A stretch of DNA of 64,000 nucleotides from Comamonadaceae bacterium ALPHA2B (GTDB taxonomy: Bacteria; Pseudomonadota; Gammaproteobacteria; Burkholderiales; Burkholderiaceae_C): positions 1 to 64,000 of the forward strand of contig SCOE01000002.1 of the NCBI GenBank assembly GCA_005503065.1. The letters are read 5' to 3'. This document shows positions 25,236 through 34,076 of the stretch, one piece after another. Position numbers and translations under genes: made by a program. Position 1 is the first letter of the stretch. Each line of letters opens with the position of its first letter. Under the pieces are notes generated by a model. That model saw only the letters and a program-made list of their open reading frames with translations, had not been told where the DNA came from and ran no database searches.

Positions 25236-26183
25236 ATGAACTTCAGCTACGCCACCACGGACACGTCCGGCCGTCGCCGGCTGGACTACTGGAGCGAGAT
25301 CGTCTGCAAGCGCCTGGTGCCTGCCGCGGCGCACTTCAGCGTGCGCGACAACTTCCGGGGCGAACTCGACGGGCACTCCTTCGGCCAGCTGATGGTGTGC
25401 CGCATGCGCTCGCAGGCGCACACCTTCAAGCGCAGCGAACACGACGTGCGCCTTCGCCCCGAGGACGACATCGTGGCCGCGCTGGTGCAGGCAGGCAGCG
25501 CGCGCATGCACCAGGACGGCCGCGAAGTCGTGGTGCGCCCCGGCGATGTCGTGCTCTACGATGGCGCGCGGCCCTTCCTGCACGAGCTCCAGCCGGATTC
25601 CGTCCTGCTGGTGCGCATCCCCCGCGCGCAGCTGCTGTCGCGCTTCGGCGGCGCCGAACACATGATGACGATCCGGATCGCCGAGGGCCGCACGATGGCG
25701 GGCCTGCTGCACGGCATGGCGCAGGAGGCCTACCAGCTGTCGGCCCAGGACGCCGCGGGCGTGACCGGCGCCCGCTTCGCCGGCGCCTTCCTGGACACGC
25801 TCACGGCCGCCATGGAGATGCAGGCAGACGCCATGCTGGGACGCCAGGCCTCGCGCTACGACCGGCTCTACGAACGCGCGCAGCAGTACATCCGCATCCA
25901 CCTGGACGACTCCGAGCTCGACAGCGATGGCATCGCCGGTGCACTGCACGTTTCGCCGCGCACGCTCACGCGCGTGTTCTCTGCCCAGGACACCACCGTC
26001 ATGCAGCAGGTCTGGAAGCTGCGCCTCGAAGCCAGCTTCTCCGCACTGCAGGAGGGGCGCGTGCGCCAGGTCTCCCAGGCGGCGTTCCAGTTCGGATTCA
26101 GCAACCTGTCGCACTTCTCGCGCGCCTTCAAGAAGTGCTTCGGCGCCACGCCGCGCAGCCTGCTCGGCGCGCGCGCCTCCTGA
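25236..26183 (+). CDS. AraC-family transcriptional regulator
   Basis: A 315-residue regulator. The N-terminal part (about 15-190: LDYWSEIVCKRLVPAAAHFS, GSARMHQDGREVVVRPGDVV) is a cupin-like effector domain of the AraC_binding_2 type. The C-terminal part (about 210-312) has the two helix-turn-helix units: IAGALHVSPRTLTRVFSAQD and VSQAAFQFGFSNLSHFSRAF. The start at 25236 (MNFSYATTDTSG) is preferred over an upstream frame of 23 codons. Its stop codon is directly adjacent to the stop of the convergent acetamidase/formamidase gene. It is therefore the natural candidate regulator of the amide operon, by position only. Confidence 0.85.
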   Translation: MNFSYATTDTSGRRRLDYWSEIVCKRLVPAAAHFSVRDNFRGELDGHSFGQLMVCRMRSQAHTFKRSEHDVRLRPEDDIVAALVQAGSARMHQDGREVVVRPGDVVLYDGARPFLHELQPDSVLLVRIPRAQLLSRFGGAEHMMTIRIAEGRTMAGLLHGMAQEAYQLSAQDAAGVTGARFAGAFLDTLTAAMEMQADAMLGRQASRYDRLYERAQQYIRIHLDDSELDSDGIAGALHVSPRTLTRVFSAQDTTVMQQVWKLRLEASFSALQEGRVRQVSQAAFQFGFSNLSHFSRAFKKCFGATPRSLLGARAS

Positions 26184-27173
26184 TCAGGGCTGCAGGTACT
26201 TCTTGTCGATGCCGGCGCCCACGGTGTACTTGGGATCGACGAAATTGCCCAGCCGCACCTTGCCGCACTGGCTGAGCATCATGTAGGCGTCCCAGCGGTC
26301 GTAGCCGAACTCCTGCTCCATCCAGAGCACGAGTTCCTTGTAGGCGATGCGCGTGGCGTCCTCCAGCGGGCGCGCGCTGCCGATGGCCATGAGCATGTGT
26401 TCGGTCTCCAGCCGTGGCCACTGCAGGTTCCAGCCCTTGACCACGTCGACGCGGATCGTCGTGGTGCTGGAAAACTCGACGGCCGTGCCGCACACCTCCC
26501 CGTCGCCCTGGCAGGCATGCGCGTCGCCGATGAAGAGCCGCGCGCCGGGCGTACGTACCGGCAGGTAGGTGATGCTGCCGGGCCCCATGTCGGGCAGGTC
26601 CATGTTGCCCCCATGCTGATCGGGCGTGAGGCTGTTGATGGAATCGAGCTCGGGCGAGCAGCTCAGCGTCCCGATGTGCGGCCTGTAGGGCAGCGTCACC
26701 CGCCGGCTCCAGTACACGCCCTCCTCGTCCACGTCGATCTTGCGCACCTTCTCGGGCAGCGGCTCGTTGAGCAGCGCCGTGAAAGCCGTGCCGCTCAGCG
26801 CGCCGAAGTCCGGGATCAGGCAGCAGGTGCCGCGCGGGTTGGGGCCGCGCGGCTTCATCGACTCGATGTGCACGGCCAGCGCGTCGCCGGGCTCGGCACC
26901 CTCCACGAGGATGGGACCGTTCTGCGGGTTCACGAACGGCATGGTCAGCACGCGCGATGGAAGATCGGCCTCGCTGCGCACCTTCCCGTCGAAGGCGTCG
27001 CGCGTATCCACCACGATGCGGTCGCCGGGGCGTACCTGCAGCACCGGCTCGGAATACGGACCGATCGTGAAATGGAAGCGCTGCTGGCGCGCCTCGTCGA
27101 GCGAATGGGTGTCGGGGCTGCGGTCACGGCCCGTGCCGCGGACCTGCATGATGGACGTTTGCAACCAGGACAT
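26184..27173 (-). CDS. Acetamidase/formamidase family protein
   Basis: A 329-residue enzyme of the FmdA/AmdA family, which hydrolyses short-chain amides such as formamide or acetamide to ammonia and the acid. Family sequences seen are FTIGPYSEPVLQVRPGDRIV, GAEPGDALAVHIE, HGGNMDLPDMGPGSITYLPV and FIGDAHACQGDGEVCGTAVE, with the conserved metal or active-site Asp/His/Glu. It is the last gene of the amidase-ABC transporter operon, 16 bases after the final ATPase gene. The arrangement recalls fmd clusters of methylotrophs (formamidase with urea/amide transporter). Substrate preference is open. Confidence 0.88.
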   Translation of the reverse strand: MSWLQTSIMQVRGTGRDRSPDTHSLDEARQQRFHFTIGPYSEPVLQVRPGDRIVVDTRDAFDGKVRSEADLPSRVLTMPFVNPQNGPILVEGAEPGDALAVHIESMKPRGPNPRGTCCLIPDFGALSGTAFTALLNEPLPEKVRKIDVDEEGVYWSRRVTLPYRPHIGTLSCSPELDSINSLTPDQHGGNMDLPDMGPGSITYLPVRTPGARLFIGDAHACQGDGEVCGTAVEFSSTTTIRVDVVKGWNLQWPRLETEHMLMAIGSARPLEDATRIAYKELVLWMEQEFGYDRWDAYMMLSQCGKVRLGNFVDPKYTVGAGIDKKYLQP

Positions 27174-27189
27174 GCATTCTCCTCGGGCT

Positions 27190-27900
27190 TCAGATCATCA
27201 GGTGGCGGCGCACGGTGTCGGCGTCGAGTTCGCCGGCCCCGATGCGGCCGACCACCCGGCCCTTCTCCATCACGTAGGCACGCTCGGCCACGTCCAGGAT
27301 GGTGTCCATGTTCTGCTCGACGAACAGGATGGTGGTGCCCAGGTCGCGCCGGATGGTGCGCAGCACCTCGCAGATCAGCTGCACGATGGACGGCTGGATG
27401 CCCTCGGAGGGCTCGTCCAGCAGCATCAGCGCCGGGTTGCCGACGAGCGCCCGGCCGATCGCCAGCTGCTGCTGTTCGCCGCCGGACATGGTGCCCGCCA
27501 GCTGGTTGCGCCGCTCGGCCAGGCGCGGGAAGTACTGGTAGACCAGCTCGGGCTGCTTCACGCCCTTGGGTCCGCCGATCAGCTCGCCGACCAGCAGGTT
27601 CTCGGCCACCGTCATGCGCGGGAACACCTCGCGGCCCTGCGGGACGTAGCCGATGCCGCGGCGGGCCCTCGCGTCGCTGCTCAGCGTGGCGATATCCCGG
27701 CCCAGCAGGCGCACGCTGCCCGCCGTCGCGCGCAGTTGCCCGACCAGGCAGCGCATGGTGGTGGTCTTGCCGACGCCGTTGCGGCCGATCAGGGCGACGA
27801 TCTCGCCCTTGCCCACCTGCAGGTCCACGCCCTGGAGGATGGGGGTGGCGCCGTAGCTCGCGCGCAGCTCGCGCACGTCGAGGACGGGTTCAGTGGACAT
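27190..27900 (-). CDS. ABC transporter ATP-binding protein (UrtE/LivF-like)
   Basis: A 236-residue ATPase. Walker A is GRNGVGKTTT, the signature is MSGGEQQQLAIGRAL, Walker B is PALMLLDEPSEG, followed by the switch His region FVEQNMD. The UrtE/LivF traits are PQGREVFPRMTVAENL and the EGIQPSIV segment. It is one of two ATPases of a branched-chain amino acid/urea-type importer and overlaps the other ATPase gene by 11 bases. The neighbouring amidase and formamidase point to amides or urea as substrate. Confidence 0.92.
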   Translation of the reverse strand: MSTEPVLDVRELRASYGATPILQGVDLQVGKGEIVALIGRNGVGKTTTMRCLVGQLRATAGSVRLLGRDIATLSSDARARRGIGYVPQGREVFPRMTVAENLLVGELIGGPKGVKQPELVYQYFPRLAERRNQLAGTMSGGEQQQLAIGRALVGNPALMLLDEPSEGIQPSIVQLICEVLRTIRRDLGTTILFVEQNMDTILDVAERAYVMEKGRVVGRIGAGELDADTVRRHLMI

Positions 27901-28618
27901 GCTGCGTCTTTCCCAGGTAGATCTCGGCCACGCGCGGATCGGCGATGACGTCGGCGATGCCGCCTTCGCTGAACACCTTGCCGAAGTGCAGCACGGTCAC
28001 GCGCTGCGCGATCTGGCGGATGAACGCCATGTCGTGCTCCACCACCAGCACCGTGGTGCCGTCGGCGTTCAGGCGCTGGATGAGCTCCCCGGTCCTGAAG
28101 GTCTCCTCGGGCGAGAGACCGGCGGTGGGCTCGTCCATGAGCAGCAGCGTGGGCTGCAAGGCCATCGCCATGCCGATCTCCAGCCACTGCTGCTGGCCGT
28201 GCGCCAACGCACCGGCCGGCTTGCGGGCATCGGCGCGCAGATCCAGCAGGTCGAGCAGGCGCTCGGCCTCGCGTGCCAGGGCGGCGCCGTGCAGGTGGCG
28301 CTGCAGCGCGGTGTGGAGGTTCTGCAGCACGGGCAGTTCCTTGAACACGCTGGGCGCCTGCATCTTGATGCTCATGCCCAGGCGCACGCGCTCGTAGGGC
28401 CGGCTGGCGGTCACGTCGCGGCCGAGGAACTCGATGCGCCCTGCCGTGGCCTCGTGCGTGCCGACGATGAGCTTGAACAGCGTGCTCTTGCCCGCCCCGT
28501 TGGGGCCGATCAGGCAATGGATCTCGCCGCGCCGCACGGCCAGGTCCACGTCGGAGACGGCCGCATGGCCGCCGAAGCGCTTGGACAGGCCGGCCGTCCT
28601 GAGGACTGCGTCGCTCAT
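27890..28618 (-). CDS. ABC transporter ATP-binding protein (UrtD/LivG-like)
   Basis: A 242-residue ATPase. Walker A is GPNGAGKST (about 38-46), the signature region is ALAHGQQQWLEIGMAMAL, Walker B is PTLLLMDEPTAG, followed by VVEHDMAFIRQIA. The signature AHGQQQ in place of LSGGQ, plus HGQQQWLEIGM, is typical of UrtD. This supports a urea/short-amide importer rather than a branched-chain amino acid importer. Its ATG overlaps the stop of the permease gene (28615-28618). Confidence 0.92.
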   Translation of the reverse strand: MSDAVLRTAGLSKRFGGHAAVSDVDLAVRRGEIHCLIGPNGAGKSTLFKLIVGTHEATAGRIEFLGRDVTASRPYERVRLGMSIKMQAPSVFKELPVLQNLHTALQRHLHGAALAREAERLLDLLDLRADARKPAGALAHGQQQWLEIGMAMALQPTLLLMDEPTAGLSPEETFRTGELIQRLNADGTTVLVVEHDMAFIRQIAQRVTVLHFGKVFSEGGIADVIADPRVAEIYLGKTQHVH

Positions 28619-29679
28619 GCGGCCCGCCCTGCCTGCACGGGGCTCGCACCTCTCGCGGCCAGAAGCCGCGCCAGGGCTCCCGAAACACCCAGCACGAACC
28701 CCTGCGGCGCCAGCATCACGGTGCACAGCAGCAGCGCGCCCATGAGCAGCAGCGCCGCCTGCTGGCTGTACACGGTCAGGGTCTGGAACACCCACAGCAG
28801 CGCGAAGGAGCCGACGGTGGTGGCCGTCAGGTCGCCCCGGCCGGAGAATGCCACCCAGACGATGGGCATGGCCGCGGCCGGCAACCCCACGCTGGCGGGC
28901 GTGATGAACTGGCCCCAGGAGGTGTAGAGCGCGCCGCTGAGGCCGGCCAGCGTGGAGCCGATCACGAAGGTCGCCAGCTGGTATTTGCGCACGTCGTAGC
29001 CCAGCAATTCGGCGCGCTGGGGGTCCTCGCGCACCGCCACGACCACGTTGCCGAAGCGCGAGTTGAGCAGCATCCGCAGGCCCAGGTAGACCACCACGAT
29101 CAGGACCAGGACCGCGTAGTACAGCGTGGTGCCCTCGAAGTACAGCGGCCCGTCGGCCGACCACGGGATGTTCAGCGGCGCCATGTCCTTCATGCCGTTG
29201 AAGCCGTTGAGCCGCGCGCTGCCGACGTGCCATTCGGGACCGGCCGTCTGGCCGAGGAAGAAGGCCAGCACCAGCGTGGCGGACAGCGTGACGATGCCGA
29301 AGAACACGCCGCCCACGCCGCCCCAGATCATGAAGTAGCCCAGCACCGCGGCCGCCACCGCCGCCAGGCCCAGGGCCAGCACCAGTGCGTAGACGGTGGT
29401 GAAGCCTTCGCCGCCGAAATTGATCGCCAGCACGCCGTAGCCGTAGCCCGCGATGCCGAAGAACAGTGTCTGGCCGAAGGACATCATGCCGCCGTAGCCC
29501 CAGATCAGGCACAGCCCCATGGCCATGAAGACCCAGATCATGAGGTAGGCCGTGTTGCCGACGGTGTAGCTGTCGGCCAGGAGCGGGTACAGGAGGGCCA
29601 GCAGCAGCACGAGCGCCGCCGTGCCCCAGAAGCCGCGGCCCGTGCCGGGCGTCTGCGGGCCGTTGAGAAGATGAAGCAT
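28615..29679 (-). CDS. ABC transporter permease (UrtC/LivM-like)
   Basis: A permease of 354 residues with about nine to ten membrane segments. Family marks are MIWVFMAMGLCLIWGYGGMM followed by SFGQTLFFGIAGYGYGV, and the EAA-like cytoplasmic loop NSRFGNVVVAVREDPQRAEL. The ATG at 29679 (MLHLLNGPQTPG) is preferred; a TTG six codons upstream is possible. It is part of the amide operon. Confidence 0.9.
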   Translation of the reverse strand: MLHLLNGPQTPGTGRGFWGTAALVLLLALLYPLLADSYTVGNTAYLMIWVFMAMGLCLIWGYGGMMSFGQTLFFGIAGYGYGVLAINFGGEGFTTVYALVLALGLAAVAAAVLGYFMIWGGVGGVFFGIVTLSATLVLAFFLGQTAGPEWHVGSARLNGFNGMKDMAPLNIPWSADGPLYFEGTTLYYAVLVLIVVVYLGLRMLLNSRFGNVVVAVREDPQRAELLGYDVRKYQLATFVIGSTLAGLSGALYTSWGQFITPASVGLPAAAMPIVWVAFSGRGDLTATTVGSFALLWVFQTLTVYSQQAALLLMGALLLCTVMLAPQGFVLGVSGALARLLAARGASPVQAGRAA

Positions 29680-29706
29680 CGAAGGAACCCCGTGCAATGA
29701 CGCCGC

Positions 29707-30573
29707 TCAACGCGTGCGGCGGCCGAACCAGCCCGACAGGCCGTCGGGCAGCAGGCGGATGACGACGATGACGGCCAGCAGCATGCCGATCTGGCCGATG
29801 ATCTGGCCGCCCCAGCCGTTGAGCGCGGTGCGGACCGCCGCCAGCAGCAGGCCGGCCGGCGCGGTGCCCAGCAGCACGTTGGCGCCGCCCACCACGACGG
29901 TGACGAAGCTCTCGACCAGGAAGCTGGCCCCCATGGTCGGGATCAGCGTCATGGTCGGCGCGTACATGGCGCCGCACAGCCCCGCCAGCGCCGCGCCGAT
30001 GCCGAAGCTGATGGCGTACACGCGGCCCACGCGCACGCCGGTGGCCTGCGCGATGGCGGCGTTCTGCATGGTGGCCCGCGCATGCACGCCGAAGCGCGTG
30101 CGCATGAAGACCACGTAGATCGCCCCCAGCGCCCCCAGCGCCACTGCGAACAGCACCACCCGGTAGACCGAGAAGGTGTAGTCGCCGATCTCGAAGCTGC
30201 CCGGCGGCGTGCCGATGCCCAGCATCGTGGACCCGAACACCAGCAGCATGCCCTGCGTCACCATGAGGCTCAGGCCCCAGGTCGCCAGCAGCGAGTCCAC
30301 CGGGCGCTTGTAGAGCTTGCGCACGATGACGCTCTCCACCGCGACGCCGGCCAGGCCCGCGGCCGCCACGCCGCACAGCTGCGCCAGCGGCAGCGGCAGG
30401 CCGGCGTGCACCAGCGCAGTCGTCACGTAGGCGCCGCACATGATGAACTCGCCGTGCGCCATGTTGATCACGCCCATCATCCCGAACACGATGGCCAGGC
30501 CCGCCGCCGAGAGGATCAGGAACGCGAAGACGTCGGCGAACTGGTAGACGAAGGAGAAGAGTTCAGCGGCCAC
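29707..30573 (-). CDS. ABC transporter permease (UrtB/LivH-like)
   Basis: A 288-residue membrane protein with about eight membrane segments. Typical sequences are GLAIVFGMMGVINMAHGEFI near the N-terminus and RTRFGVHARATMQNAAIAQA in the cytoplasmic coupling loop. The start is a GTG at 30573 with GGAGG seven bases upstream. It pairs with the UrtC/LivM-like permease encoded 27 bases downstream. Confidence 0.92.
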   Translation of the reverse strand: MAAELFSFVYQFADVFAFLILSAAGLAIVFGMMGVINMAHGEFIMCGAYVTTALVHAGLPLPLAQLCGVAAAGLAGVAVESVIVRKLYKRPVDSLLATWGLSLMVTQGMLLVFGSTMLGIGTPPGSFEIGDYTFSVYRVVLFAVALGALGAIYVVFMRTRFGVHARATMQNAAIAQATGVRVGRVYAISFGIGAALAGLCGAMYAPTMTLIPTMGASFLVESFVTVVVGGANVLLGTAPAGLLLAAVRTALNGWGGQIIGQIGMLLAVIVVIRLLPDGLSGWFGRRTR

Positions 30574-30588
30574 TGCGCCTCCACGGGA

Positions 30589-31824
30589 TCAGGACTTGCC
30601 CGGCAGGTCGGAGGGCGTGTACTGCTTGCGGTCGTTCTTCTTGGTGAGGTCGCAGCCGATCTTGCCGAGCCAGTACGGCTGCACCGTGCCGTAGTCCTTG
30701 ACCACCTTGACGTTGTGCTTCTCGTCCACGCTGATGAGCCGCATGCGGTGCGACACGTGCTGGCTCTTGGGGTCGACGCAGATGCGGCCCTCGGGCGCGT
30801 CGACGCAGGCGTTGCCGGTGGCGATGACCTTGCGCATGTCGGCCAGCTTGGTGGACTTGGCGGCCTCCACGATGTTCTTGTAGAGGAACATCGTCACGTA
30901 GGCGTTGTAGCCCATGTCGTTGATGTAGGTCTCGTTCGGGAACTTGGCCCGCCACTTCTTCTTGAAGGCGTCGGCCTCGGGCGTGTCGACCTCCTCGAAC
31001 CAGTTGGCCGTGGCGTTCATCTGGTTGAGTGCGGGCGGCGCGAAGCGCTTGTGCTCGAACCCCAGCATGACCTTGATCGACGATCCCATGGGGAGGTTCA
31101 GCTTCGCGGCCTGGGCCTGCTCGAAGAACGAATCCTGCGCGGCGCCCACGTTGAGCATCAGCAACCAGTCGGGCTTGGCCTTCTGGATGTTCTGGATCGT
31201 CTGTGCGAACTGCGACACGCCCAGCGGGATGAACTCCTCGCCCACCACCTGGCCGCCCAGGTCCTTGAGCAGCGAACGGTTCCACTCGGCCGAGATCTGG
31301 TCGAAGTTGTAGTCGGCCGCGACCACGTAGACCTTCTTGCCGTACTTTTCGACCATGTAGGGAATGAGCGTGGAGAACTGCTGCTCGGGCACGGCGCCGG
31401 TGCTGATCATGTTGGCGTCGCACACCCCGCCCTCGTACTGGTTGGTATAGAAGTACGGCGTCTGCGTGCGGTTGACGATGGGGCGCACGGCCTCGCGGGA
31501 GGCCGAGGTGATGCCGCCGATCAGCACGTCGACCTTGTCGCGGTTGAGCAGGCGGCGGGTGAACTCCTGGTAGCGCGCGTTGTCGCCCTGCGGATCCAGG
31601 TGGATCAGCTCGATGGGGCGGCCGAGGATGCCGCCGGCCTTGTTGATCTCCTCGGTCGCGAGTTGCGCGCCATGCAGCTTGGGCAGGCCCATGAAGGCCA
31701 GGTCGCCGGAGATGTCTTCCATGAGGCCGACCTTGATCGGTTCGGCGGCCAGCGCGGGCGTGACCGGCAGCGCGGCGAGCGCCAGCATGCAGGCCAGCGC
31801 GCAGGTGGATGTGCGGAGCGTCAT
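30589..31824 (-). CDS. ABC transporter substrate-binding protein (UrtA/AmiC/FmdD-like)
   Basis: A 411-residue periplasmic binding protein. A signal peptide (ALACMLALAALPVTPALA) precedes the mature start AEPIKVGLMEDISGDLAFMG. The two-lobed type 1 binding fold is evident (KVDVLIGGITSASREAVRPI, KKVYVVAADYNFDQISAEWN, TYINDMGYNAYVTMFLYKNI). The lobes are typical of the urea/short-chain amide group. It delivers the ligand to the downstream permeases. It sits 15 bases before the first permease gene and about 50 bases after the amidase gene. Confidence 0.9.
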   Translation of the reverse strand: MTLRTSTCALACMLALAALPVTPALAAEPIKVGLMEDISGDLAFMGLPKLHGAQLATEEINKAGGILGRPIELIHLDPQGDNARYQEFTRRLLNRDKVDVLIGGITSASREAVRPIVNRTQTPYFYTNQYEGGVCDANMISTGAVPEQQFSTLIPYMVEKYGKKVYVVAADYNFDQISAEWNRSLLKDLGGQVVGEEFIPLGVSQFAQTIQNIQKAKPDWLLMLNVGAAQDSFFEQAQAAKLNLPMGSSIKVMLGFEHKRFAPPALNQMNATANWFEEVDTPEADAFKKKWRAKFPNETYINDMGYNAYVTMFLYKNIVEAAKSTKLADMRKVIATGNACVDAPEGRICVDPKSQHVSHRMRLISVDEKHNVKVVKDYGTVQPYWLGKIGCDLTKKNDRKQYTPSDLPGKS

Positions 31825-31877
31825 GTGAGAGTCCTTGGTGCAGGAGGGTGTGGAAAGAAGAAAGCCGGCGCCGGGAG

Positions 31878-33278
31878 TCAGAGCGCGGGATGGCGCTGGT
31901 GCCATTGGGTGGCCTGCTGGAACGCCACGCCGGCGCGCACGAGCAGGGCCTCGTCGAAGTGGCTGGCAACGAGCTGGAAGGCCACCGGCATGCCGGCCTC
32001 GGTGACGCCGCCCGGCAGCGTGATGGTGGGGTTGCCGCTCATGTCGAACGGGCAGGTGTAGCGCAGCATGGCAGCCATGAGTTCGGCGTCCTCGCCCATG
32101 TGCCCCATGCGCTCCAGCGTCGGCGAGGCGATGCCCGTGCAGGGAATCAGCAGCAGGTCGATGCCCTGGAACAGCGCTCGCACGCGGCCGGTGAAGTCGT
32201 GCCGATGCAGCACGATCTTCTGGTAGTCCATGCCGCTCTGCGCGCGGCCCAGCTCGATGAGGCCGGCCATGGCGGGGCCGTAGTCGTCCTTGCGCGAGGG
32301 GTAGGTGGACTCGTGCACGACGGCGGCCTCCACGCCGCACAGGGGGAACCAGTCGGCGATCGCCTGAGCGGGATCGGGAAAGCTCACGTCGACCAGCGTG
32401 GCGCCCAGCGCCTTGACGGTCTCGATCGCGGCCGCCACGGTCTGACGCGTGGGTGCGTCCACGCCGTCGTCGATCCAGCGCGCGTCGATGCCCACACGCA
32501 CGCCACGCAGCCCGCCCTGGGCCGTGGCAAGGTAGTCGGGCACGGGCAAGGGGCTGGCCGTCGGGTCCTTCGGGTCGGCACCGGCGATCACGCCGAGCAT
32601 GGCGCCGGCGTCGGCGGCGCTGCGGGTCATCGGGCCGATGTGGTCCAGCGTGGCGGCGAGCTCGAAGGCACCGTATCGGCTCACGCGGCCCCAGGTGGGC
32701 TTGAGGCCCGTCAGGCCGTTGGCGCCCGAAGGAAAGCGGATCGAGCCACCGGTGTCCGTGCCCAGCGAGCCGTAGCACAGGCCCGCGGCCGTGGCCACAC
32801 CGGAGCCGCTGGAGGACACGCCCGTCCAGTGCGCGGCGTTCCACGGGTTGACCGGCGGTGAGACGCTGGGGTGGTGGTCGGCGTAGGCGCTTTCGGTCAG
32901 TTGCAGCTTGCCCAGCGTGACGGCGCCCGCCTCGCGCAGCTTGCGCACGACGGTGCCGTCCTCGGCGGGGACGAAGTCCTTGTAGAGCGACATGCCCGCG
33001 GCCGTGGTCACGCCCTGCGTCCAGCACAGATCCTTCAGCCCGATGGGCACGCCGTGCAGCGGGCCGCGCACCTGGCCCGCGGCGATCTCGCGGTCGGCCC
33101 GCTCGGCGTCGGCCATGGCCTGGTCGGCGAGCACCAGGCAGTAGCTGCGCAGTTTGCCGTCGAGCGCCTGGATGCGGTCGAGTTGGGCGCGCGTGACCTC
33201 GACGGATGACAGCTCGCGCGACTGGATGCGCCGCGAGACGTCGAGCAGTTCGAGGTAGTGCAGTTCGGTGTTCGCCAT
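31878..33278 (-). CDS. Amidase (amidase signature family)
   Basis: A 466-residue cytoplasmic amidase of the GatA-like signature family with a Ser-Ser-Lys triad: Lys in GVPIGLKDLCWT, cis-Ser in GVSSSGSGVATAAG, and nucleophile Ser in GTDTGGSIRFPSGANG. It hydrolyses carboxamides to acid and ammonia. It is not the tRNA-amidotransferase subunit, because gatB/gatC are absent and the gene heads a transport operon. The ATG at 33278 (MANTELHYLELLDV) is chosen; 13 upstream codons look non-coding. It is the first gene of the operon. Confidence 0.9.
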   Translation of the reverse strand: MANTELHYLELLDVSRRIQSRELSSVEVTRAQLDRIQALDGKLRSYCLVLADQAMADAERADREIAAGQVRGPLHGVPIGLKDLCWTQGVTTAAGMSLYKDFVPAEDGTVVRKLREAGAVTLGKLQLTESAYADHHPSVSPPVNPWNAAHWTGVSSSGSGVATAAGLCYGSLGTDTGGSIRFPSGANGLTGLKPTWGRVSRYGAFELAATLDHIGPMTRSAADAGAMLGVIAGADPKDPTASPLPVPDYLATAQGGLRGVRVGIDARWIDDGVDAPTRQTVAAAIETVKALGATLVDVSFPDPAQAIADWFPLCGVEAAVVHESTYPSRKDDYGPAMAGLIELGRAQSGMDYQKIVLHRHDFTGRVRALFQGIDLLLIPCTGIASPTLERMGHMGEDAELMAAMLRYTCPFDMSGNPTITLPGGVTEAGMPVAFQLVASHFDEALLVRAGVAFQQATQWHQRHPAL

Positions 33279-33610
33279 ATCGGGTTTACGGGGGTTGTCG
33301 GGACATCGACGAAGCACATTGCCCGTCGCTGTTTCACTTTAGGCACGGACCACCCACGCGATTTGGTCCAGACGGCCAATCGAATGTGCTGGTAGAGACA
33401 ACAACCGGCGCTGGGCGGCGCACGAAGTCAGGCGGCGCCGTGCAAGCTGAGGCCATGGCGCGCGCAGGGGTGACCGGGCCGCGACACAATGCGCGGCGAT
33501 CCCGCCGGACTCGAGGAACACGCCATGCCACGCCGAGACATCCGTTGCCCACAGCTGTGCCCTCGCCGGCCGCAGACCCAGGCCCCTCGCGACGCTGCGG
33601 CGGTGCGGCC
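33279..33610. other. Divergent intergenic region: amide operon / hotdog thioesterase
   Basis: Both neighbouring genes start here in opposite directions. It holds a GGACCA-N11-TGGTCC inverted repeat (33347-33369), 69-91 bases upstream of the amidase start and therefore a possible operator. No further gene is seen. Confidence 0.4.
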
Positions 33611-34066
33611 ATGACGCGCGAGCACCCACCGCTGCCCTGGCGCCTCGCGCCCGGCTCGTTGTCCCAGCAGGAGGCCCAGTTCAATGCACGCGCCGAGGTG
33701 CTGTGGTTCGGCTTCGTCGGTCGGCTTGATGCCTCGGGCTGGGCCGAGGTCCGGCTGTCCGGCACGCAGGCCGGCCATCAGGGCGGCGCGGGCCTCGCAG
33801 CCCTCAACGGCGGTGTGATCGCCGCCGGCTTCGATGCCGCCTGCGTGCTGGCCGGACTGGGCCACTACGACACGCCCACGGTGGTCACCCTCGATCTCTC
33901 GGTGCGCTTCCTCGAGCCGGCCCTGGTGACGCGGAAGCTGGCATTCCGCGCCGGCGCGATGCGCACGCTGCGGCAACTGGCCACGATGGAAGGCGCGCTG
34001 TGGGACGAAGCGACCCCGTCGAGCCGACCACTGGCCACCGCCACGGCCACCGTGATGCCGCGCTGA
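33611..34066 (+). CDS. Hotdog-fold thioesterase (PaaI-like)
   Basis: A 151-residue protein of the PaaI/YbgC-type hotdog superfamily, expected to hydrolyse acyl-CoA thioesters. The central helix and its nucleophile region read NGGVIAAGFDAACVLAGLGH, followed by the strand VTLDLSVRFLEPALVTRKLA. It ends in a strand typical of the fold (ATATATVMPR). The start is the ATG at 33611. The frame is open upstream, but that stretch is promoter-like. It stands alone. Confidence 0.75.
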   Translation: MTREHPPLPWRLAPGSLSQQEAQFNARAEVLWFGFVGRLDASGWAEVRLSGTQAGHQGGAGLAALNGGVIAAGFDAACVLAGLGHYDTPTVVTLDLSVRFLEPALVTRKLAFRAGAMRTLRQLATMEGALWDEATPSSRPLATATATVMPR

Positions 34067-34076
34067 GCCCGCCTCG

